A stretch of 32,137 bases of DNA, taken from positions 1-32,137 of the forward strand of contig NZ_JAIQZM010000053.1 in the NCBI RefSeq assembly GCF_023333595.1. The letters run 5' to 3'. The stretch is from Argonema galeatum A003/A1 (GTDB lineage Bacteria > Cyanobacteriota > Cyanobacteriia > Cyanobacteriales > Aerosakkonemataceae). Positions 30,884 to 32,137 of the stretch are shown here, piece by piece. The stretch's first letter is position 1, and every line of letters begins with the position of its first letter. The translations under genes were made by a program, and so were the position numbers. The notes beneath the pieces were generated by a model. It was not told the origin of the DNA and searched no databases. It saw nothing but the letters and a program-made list of their open reading frames with translations.

Positions 30884-31912
30884 TTAATCTGGTAGGCCGA
30901 CGACGCCACCCGCTTTTGGGATCGCATGACCGATCGCAAAAGCGGGCAGATTATGGGACTCAAACCATTTGATAGCTTGACTAGCTTGGTCTGGTGGCAC
31001 CAACAACATATATCCAATTCCCATGTTGAAAGTGTTAAACATGGCATTTGGACTAACCTCACCAGCGGCAGCTATCCAGTCAAAAATAGGTGGAAGCGGC
31101 CAAGTGCTAGTGTCAATCTGGATAGATTGACCTTCACCCAGACAGCGGGGTAAATTTTCTGGCAATCCCCCACCAGTTATATGAGCCATACCATGAATTT
31201 GAAGACCGGCGGTGAGTGCGGCGAGAACCGGCTTAACGTAAATTTGAGTAGGCGTCAGCAAAACTTCTCCTAAGCTTTGGCCCCCCAACAATTCAGGACG
31301 ATCGGTCCAGCTTAATTTATAGCGATCGACAATTTTGCGAATCAAACTAAAACCGTTACTGTGGACACCAGAAGAAGCTAGTCCGATCGCAATATCCCCA
31401 ACTTGCACCTGAGAACGATCGAGCAGCTGACTCCTTTCTACAATGCCTACACAAAACCCAGCTAGATCGTACACACCCGCTGGATAAAATCCAGGCATTT
31501 CAGCCGTCTCGCCTCCCAACAGCGTACAGCCAGCCAGCTGACATCCCTCAGAAATACCGGCAACCACCTGAGTCAATTCCGCTTGATTGAGTTCCCCAGT
31601 AGCTAAATAGTCCAGAAAAAACAGAGGTTCCGCGCCCGATGTCAAAACATCGTTCACACACATCGCCACTAAATCAATCCCAACTGTATTATGACGGTTG
31701 AGGTCATGAGCCAGTTTTAGCTTCGTGCCAACGCCATCTGTACCTGAAACCAAAACAGGTTCCTTAAACCCCCCCGGCAACTGGAAGTAACCGCTGAAGC
31801 CACCCAGTCCGCCGATCACTTCAGGTCTATGGGTGCGATGCACCAAGCTGCGGATTTGCTCCACAAAAGCACGACCCGCTTCAACATCAACACCTGCTTC
31901 TCGATAATCCAT
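30884..31912 (-). CDS. purM: Phosphoribosylformylglycinamidine cyclo-ligase (AIR synthetase)
   Basis: A 342-residue PurM, the ATP-dependent ring-closing enzyme that makes aminoimidazole ribotide in purine synthesis. It begins MDYREAGVDVEAGRAFVEQI. The family motifs are present: GGFSGYF, VSGTDGVGTKLKLA, DLVAMCVNDVL, LLGGETAEMPGFY and MAHITGGGLPENLPR. Length is standard and it acts as a cytoplasmic dimer. It converges with res across a 119-bp gap that includes a HIP1 site and no clear terminator. Confidence 0.96.
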   Translation of the reverse strand: MDYREAGVDVEAGRAFVEQIRSLVHRTHRPEVIGGLGGFSGYFQLPGGFKEPVLVSGTDGVGTKLKLAHDLNRHNTVGIDLVAMCVNDVLTSGAEPLFFLDYLATGELNQAELTQVVAGISEGCQLAGCTLLGGETAEMPGFYPAGVYDLAGFCVGIVERSQLLDRSQVQVGDIAIGLASSGVHSNGFSLIRKIVDRYKLSWTDRPELLGGQSLGEVLLTPTQIYVKPVLAALTAGLQIHGMAHITGGGLPENLPRCLGEGQSIQIDTSTWPLPPIFDWIAAAGEVSPNAMFNTFNMGIGYMLLVPPDQASQAIKWFESHNLPAFAIGHAIPKAGGVVGLPD

Positions 31913-31991
31913 AATAACTAAAGCTCTAGCCCGCTACTCCACCGTGTACTTAACTGCATATGACTGCACGATGTATTCTACCCGCTAGGGG

Positions 31992-32057
31992 AACAGGGAA
32001 TTTCAGATTTTAGATTTTACTTTTGAATTGAAGATTTTAAATCTGAAATTCCCTGTT
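31992..32057. repeat. Inverted repeat upstream of purM
   Basis: Perfect 19-bp arms AACAGGGAATTTCAGATTT and AAATCTGAAATTCCCTGTT enclose a 28-nt AT-rich loop, starting about 80 bp upstream of the purM start. It looks like a small MITE-type or boundary element next to the terminal 8-bp array. Confidence 0.85.
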
Positions 32058-32059
32058 TC

Positions 32060-32137
32060 CTGCCCCTCTGCCCCTCTGCTCCTCTGCTCCTCTGCTCCTC
32101 TGCCCCTCTGCCCCTCTGCCCCTCTGCCCCTCTGCCC
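32060..32137. repeat. Tandem 8-bp array at window end
   Basis: Nine complete octamers follow a 6-base partial one: CTCTGCCC, three CTCTGCTC, then five CTCTGCCC. This is the same family and orientation as the array at the start of the window, which also has nine perfect copies. The sequence stops inside the array, so its true length is unknown. Confidence 0.95.

Overview
The window is chromosomal DNA from a cyanobacterium, probably a filamentous one (an Oscillatoria/Microcoleus/Kamptonema-type genome is my guess, not a demonstrated identity). The case rests on ycf46 and ycf35, a PAM68 homologue, cyanophycin metabolism genes, sucrose-phosphate phosphatase, DUF3386, many HIP1 palindromes (GCGATCGC) and short tandem 7-8 bp repeats between genes. 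Both ends lie inside the same 8-bp tandem repeat, so this looks like a contig that broke at repeats.

Layout. 1-2.7 kb: an Nfu-type Fe-S scaffold, a DUF3386 protein and an MFS transporter, all on the minus strand. 3.1-4.9 kb: a secreted TPR protein with a Thr/Pro/Ser-rich linker, and a Uma2-type nuclease. 5.0-10.8 kb: an accessory, defence-like region. A minus-strand pair encodes an HTH-NACHT ATPase and a separate 14-blade WD40 protein that overlap by 8 nt. Facing away from it are four small uncharacterised genes and a PD-(D/E)XK nuclease-like gene. 10.9-14.4 kb: sucrose-phosphate phosphatase flanked by palindromic elements, ruvA, and a GH13 alpha-glucan enzyme. 14.4-18.3 kb: a CphA2-type cyanophycin synthetase divergent from cyanophycinase (cphB), with two decayed gene remnants and heptamer repeats between them. 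18.5-20.6 kb: rpsO-PAM68 and a DAHP synthase. 20.6-23.2 kb: ycf35, ycf46 and a ribbon-helix-helix/zinc-ribbon gene on the minus strand. 23.3 kb: tRNA-Cys. 23.5-30.8 kb: a type III restriction-modification system whose mod and res genes are separated by a PIN toxin-antitoxin pair and a second Uma2 gene. 30.9-31.9 kb: purM, then an inverted repeat and the terminal 8-bp array.

How the genes work together. CphB releases beta-aspartyl-arginine dipeptides from cyanophycin, and CphA2 enzymes re-polymerise that dipeptide, so the divergent pair could form a local recycling module. The two accessory regions (about 5-10.8 kb and 23.5-30.8 kb) carry STAND/NLR-like, nuclease, toxin-antitoxin and restriction genes, and I saw no complete HIP1 site in either core. 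The best candidate for an under-described system is the split HTH-NACHT + WD40 pair with its operator-like repeats and divergent small-gene cassette. The rest is mostly recognisable cyanobacterial core gene content.
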